Below are positions 61,246 through 64,000 of a stretch of DNA of 64,000 bases, one piece after another; the stretch's first letter is position 1; each line of letters starts with the position of its first letter. Below the pieces are notes generated by a model, which was not told where the DNA came from, ran no database searches, and saw nothing but the letters and a program-made list of their open reading frames with translations. The stretch is from a bacterium (GTDB taxonomy: Bacteria > Elusimicrobiota > Elusimicrobia > Elusimicrobiales > UBA9959), in contig JAJYJH010000003.1 of NCBI GenBank assembly GCA_021789695.1, forward strand, positions 62,001-126,000, written 5' to 3'. The translations under genes were made by a program, and so were the position numbers.

Positions 61246-61728
61246 CTAGCGCTTGTAGCCGATTTCGCGGAGGAAGGTCTTGCGCCAGGAGACGTCTTTT
61301 TGAGTCTCTATGCCGGCCGGCTTGAGGCCGTCGATGACGCCGAGGACGCCGCGGCCCTTGCCGTTGTCCGCGAGGATCACCTCGAGCGGGTTGGCCGTGG
61401 CGGCGTAGAGCGTGCAGACCTCGCTGAGTCCCTTCACCGCGTTCAGCACGTTGATCGGGAAACCGCCGCTCAGCAGTATCACGAAAGTGTGGCCCGCCGC
61501 TATCTCGAGCGCGTTGACCGCTGCCAGGTCCTTGAGTTCCTGGTCGTTGCCCTCCACGCGCACCTTGCACGCCCCCGAAGACTCGCAGAAGGCCAGCCCG
61601 AACTTCAACGCGGTGGAAGAGGCTATCAGCGCCTCGTAAAGGTCCTCCACCGTCTTGATGAAATGCGCCTGCCCAAGGATGACGTTCACGTCCTCAGGCT
61701 TCTTTATGGCGACGGTCAACATTTCCAT
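61246..61728 (-). CDS. Adenosine-specific kinase (PF04008, archaeal-type)
   Basis: A 160-residue protein of a family best known from archaea. The family pattern is present throughout: VAIKKPEDVNVILGQAHFIK, TVEDLYEALIASSTALKFGL, AFCESSGACKVRVEGND, GHTFVILLSGGFPINVLNAV, CTLYAATANPLEVILADN and RGVLGVIDGLKP, ending WRKTFLREIGYKR. Reported to bind and phosphorylate adenosine; the in vivo role is unclear. A run of seven Gs (minus, 61731-61737) sits just before the ATG and probably acts as the ribosome binding site. It lies 20 bp after the AmrS-type gene. Confidence 0.9.
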   Translation of the reverse strand: MEMLTVAIKKPEDVNVILGQAHFIKTVEDLYEALIASSTALKFGLAFCESSGACKVRVEGNDQELKDLAAVNALEIAAGHTFVILLSGGFPINVLNAVKGLSEVCTLYAATANPLEVILADNGKGRGVLGVIDGLKPAGIETQKDVSWRKTFLREIGYKR

Positions 61729-61748
61729 AGCCCCCCCTTTTTTTCGGC

Positions 61749-62768
61749 TCAGACGAAACGGCCGGCCAGCGGCGTGGCGCAGCGGGCGCAGGCGGCGCCC
61801 TTCAGCCCGACCAGCGAAGTGTCGTAGCCCTCCCTGCGTATCAAGAGCGCGCCGCACTTGTGGCACCAGGTATTTCCGGCCTGATGGCCGGGTACGTTGC
61901 CTATATAGACGTAGCGCAGGCCGGCATCCAGTCCAAACTGCCGCACCCGCTCCAACTGGGCCGCCGGCGTGGACGGCAGGTCCGACAGTTCCTGGTGCGG
62001 AGAGAACGCGGTGACGTGCCAGGGCGTGTCCGGCCCCAGTTCCGATCTTATCCACCTAGCCATCCCCTTCAGTTCGCCCTCGTCGTCGTTGATCGTTGGG
62101 GTCACGTTGGTCACGCATTCCACGTGCATCCTGTGCGCGCACTTGGCCAGCCTGGCCGAATCCAGCACTCCCGCCAGCGCGCGCACGCCGGCTATCCTCT
62201 GGTAGGTCTCCTCGCTGAAACCCTTTATATCCACCCTGAAGGCGTCCAGGTGCGGCGCCATCAACTCCAGCGCCTCCGGAGTCATGAAGCCGTTGGTGAC
62301 GTAGACCGTGTAGAGGCCTTTCTTTTTCGCCAGTTTTGCACCGTCCAGCGTGTATTCCAGCCAGATAGAGGGCTCGTTATAGGTCCAGGCGACGCCGCGG
62401 CACTTGTACCTGGCCGCCGATCTTATTAATTCTTCCGGGGAAAGTTCCTCGGTGCCGCCTCCGAGCTCGTCCGGCGCGGCGCGCGAAAGCTCCCAGTTCT
62501 GGCAGCCGGGGCAGCGGAAACTGCAGCCCAACGTGCCCAACGATGTGCAGAGGCTGCCGGGAAAGAAATGATACAGCGGCTTTTTCTCAACCGGGTCCGC
62601 GTGGAGGCCGGCGACCAGGCCGTAGATCAGGGTATAGAGCCTGCCGCCCTCGTTGCGGCGCGTGCGGCAGAAACCGAGGCCGCCCGGAGCTATCACGCAA
62701 CGCCGACGGCAGACGCCGCACCTGGTCTTGCCGCCTTCAAGTTTTTCGTAGAGTAGCGCCTCTTTCAT
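61749..62768 (-). CDS. amrS: AmmeMemoRadiSam-type radical SAM enzyme (AmrS)
   Basis: A 339-residue radical SAM protein. The N-terminal cysteine pattern CGVCRRRCVIAPGGLGFCRTR is typical of this subfamily, the radical SAM motif is CSFRCPGCQNW, and the C-terminal zinc ribbon is CHKCG...CARC. The pattern TYNEPSIWLEYTLDGAKLA and SPHQELSDLPSTP also fits. In many archaea and bacteria it co-occurs with AMMECR1 and Memo proteins, which are not in the window. The reaction is not established. A G7 run sits 3 nt before the ATG. It lies between the archaemetzincin remnant and the adenosine-specific kinase. Confidence 0.9.
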   Translation of the reverse strand: MKEALLYEKLEGGKTRCGVCRRRCVIAPGGLGFCRTRRNEGGRLYTLIYGLVAGLHADPVEKKPLYHFFPGSLCTSLGTLGCSFRCPGCQNWELSRAAPDELGGGTEELSPEELIRSAARYKCRGVAWTYNEPSIWLEYTLDGAKLAKKKGLYTVYVTNGFMTPEALELMAPHLDAFRVDIKGFSEETYQRIAGVRALAGVLDSARLAKCAHRMHVECVTNVTPTINDDEGELKGMARWIRSELGPDTPWHVTAFSPHQELSDLPSTPAAQLERVRQFGLDAGLRYVYIGNVPGHQAGNTWCHKCGALLIRREGYDTSLVGLKGAACARCATPLAGRFV

Positions 62769-62780
62769 AGGCCCCCCCGT

Positions 62781-63065
62781 TCAGACGCCTGCCGGATGTA
62801 TCCTCCTGACGTCCCGGCTCCGCAGCCGCGGCTTCGCCAACTGCGCCCTGCAGGAGGGATAGAAATCCGGGCCTTTCCGGTCGGTGTCCTCCAGATAGTT
62901 GGAGAAGAACATTGCGCAGACGGGGTTGTCGCAGTGGGCCAGACCGCAGGTATGCCCTGGTTCGTGCACGGCCTCTTTAACCGTCCGCTCCACCACCAGT
63001 TCCCCGTCCGCCGGCCTGCCGTAATATTCCTGCCTCAGCCGGGCCAGCGAGATCAGGCAGACCAT
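62781..63065 (-). pseudogene. N-terminally truncated archaemetzincin (zinc peptidase remnant)
   Basis: A 94-codon frame that matches the C-terminal half of archaemetzincins: ISLARLRQEYYGRPADGEL, the zinc motif HEPGHTCGLAHC (HExxHxxGxxHC), DNPVCAMFFSNYLEDTDRKG. The intact family has about 180 residues with an N-terminal half that is missing here. Directly upstream in frame is a TGA (63087-63089), preceded by only 11 codons after an ATG at 63122 that has a strong GGAGGGAGG site. One cysteine of the terminal CxxC is Tyr here (DFYPSC). It is therefore likely decayed, though the catalytic half might still be made. uvrB ends 140 bp upstream. Confidence 0.7.
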
Positions 63066-63205
63066 GCCGCCCGCGCTGGCCGCATTTCACGCTGAGCGCT
63101 TCCCCCGAACAATGGCGAGCATATCCTCCCTCCCGCCATTATAGCGCCGAAACTCCGCCGCCGCAAGGTAATTTCCAAGCGAAGGCCAGCCGGAGGCGTG
63201 AAGGC

Positions 63206-64000
63206 TCACTTTCTCCTTCCGGTCTTTGAAGTCTTGAGCTTTATACCGGACATATCCCGCAGCTCCAGCAGGCGGTCCCGCAGCTCGGCGGCCAGCTCAA
63301 AGTTCAGGTTGTCGGCCGCGTCGCGCATACGGCGCTCCAGCTCCCCGGCCATGGCCTGCGCGCCGGATCTGGAAAGGCCTTTCGGCAGCGGCTCGGCCAC
63401 GGCTAAACCCTCGCGCCGCCCCTGCTTGCGCAGTTCCTCGTATTCGACGTACTTCTTCACTATACTTTTCGGCGTGATATGGTGGGCCTTGTTGTAGGCC
63501 ACCTGCGTGTCGCGGCGGCGCTTCATCTCGGCGATGGCCCGCTCCATTGAGCCCGTCATGCGGTCGGCGAAAAGTATCACCTCGCCGCACAGGTTGCGGG
63601 CCGCGCGGCCGGAGATCTGTATCAGCGTGGTTTCGCTCCTGAGGAAGCCCTCATTGTCGGCGTTAAGGATGGCCACCAGCGTAACCTCGGGGATGTCCAG
63701 CCCCTCGCGCAGCAGATTAATGCCAACGAGAACGTCGAACTCGCCCTTGCGGAAGGCGCCCAGGATGTCTAACCGCTCCAGCGTGTCCATGTCGGAGTGC
63801 ATGTAGCGCGCCTTCAGGCCCTTCTCCTTCAGGTAGTCGCTCAGGTCCTCGGCGGTCCTCTTGGTAAGCGTCAGCACCAGCGTGCGTTCCTTCTTCTCGG
63901 CGCGCTTGGCTATCTGCTCGGTGAGAGACTTTATCTGCCCTGTCACCGGCAGGACCTTCACTTCCGGGTCCACCAGCCCCGTCGGGCGGATGATCTGCTC
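63206..64000 (-). CDS. uvrB: UvrABC system protein B, C-terminal part (cut by window edge)
   Basis: The last about 264 residues of the nucleotide-excision-repair helicase-like subunit. Visible parts are the end of the helicase domain (VLTLTKRTAEDLSDYL, LDILGAFRKGEFDVLVGINL, LREGLDIPEVTLVAILNAD, TTLIQISGRAARN) and the C-terminal UVR domain that binds UvrC (LERRMRDAADNLNFELAAEL). The frame is open to the window end; the apparent Met at 63973 is internal. Confidence 0.95.
   Translation of the reverse strand, partial: EQIIRPTGLVDPEVKVLPVTGQIKSLTEQIAKRAEKKERTLVLTLTKRTAEDLSDYLKEKGLKARYMHSDMDTLERLDILGAFRKGEFDVLVGINLLREGLDIPEVTLVAILNADNEGFLRSETTLIQISGRAARNLCGEVILFADRMTGSMERAIAEMKRRRDTQVAYNKAHHITPKSIVKKYVEYEELRKQGRREGLAVAEPLPKGLSRSGAQAMAGELERRMRDAADNLNFELAAELRDRLLELRDMSGIKLKTSKTGRRK

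Noticed and set aside
63087-63122. TGA read as selenocysteine in the archaemetzincin frame
   Set aside because: The upstream frame holds only 11 codons and no N-terminal archaemetzincin half; no selenocysteine insertion structure was recognised. Decay is simpler.

Overview
The window is about 64 kb of GC-rich, gene-dense DNA from a didermic (Gram-negative type) bacterium. The outer-membrane genes make this clear: an LptD-type LPS transporter, Pal/CpoB/TolB, the lipoprotein lytic transglycosylase MltA, two PorV-type beta-barrels and two further barrels. The mixture of didermic housekeeping genes, FecR-domain and PorV/C-terminal-domain surface proteins, a glutaminyl-tRNA synthetase and archaeal-type genes would fit a deep-branching phylum such as Elusimicrobiota. 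That placement is an inference; no rRNA or tRNA gene was seen to test it.

Layout. 1-10.3 kb (minus): the operon glnS-nadK-recN-gltX (gltX leaves the window), and nusB-ligA-secreted thioredoxin/TPR protein-degenerate purH paralogue. 10.5-13.4 kb (plus): SPFH protein, hemW and two unknown membrane proteins, closed by a strong bidirectional terminator. 13.4-22.3 kb (minus): surface locus 1, a 1617-residue secreted protein with a C-terminal sorting-like domain, then PorV1, barrel 1 and FecR protein 1. 22.6-26.4 kb (plus): polyprenyl diphosphate synthase and pal-cpoB-tolB. 26.4-48 kb (minus): transposase remnant, tdk, sugar epimerase, lptD, ROK kinase, folC, murA, prmC, prfA, rpmE, an M23 peptidase, rho, coaE, rhomboid, polA, trxA, a receiver protein, a metallophosphoesterase and smc. 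48.1-55.6 kb (minus): surface locus 2, FecR protein 2, an unknown secreted protein, barrel 2, PorV2 fused to HEAT-like repeats, a small sorting-domain protein and a tandem-repeat surface protein. 55.7-58.7 kb (plus): mltA, namZ and a receiver protein. 58.8-64 kb (minus): uvrB (enters the window), a broken archaemetzincin, AmrS-type radical SAM enzyme, adenosine-specific kinase, then nadC-birA-queG.

The most interesting feature is the pair of surface loci. Each has a FecR-domain protein, an outer-membrane barrel, a PorV-family barrel and a secreted protein with a FlgD/T9SS-like C-terminal domain. The FecR proteins share a second conserved block outside the FecR domain, and the two barrels share a C-terminal sequence signature, so the loci look paralogous. 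No recognised T9SS core gene lies in the window. I read the loci as two versions of an undescribed surface assembly or secretion module.

Other points of note: several genes have a -10 box only 6-7 nt before the start codon, suggesting leaderless mRNAs; a PurH paralogue has lost catalytic motifs in both halves; a 21-bp repeat occurs twice at the mltA/namZ junction, one copy encoding the start of the NamZ signal peptide; a 51-bp tandem array lies in a surface protein gene; and Rho has an Asn/Gly/Gln-rich N-terminal extension.
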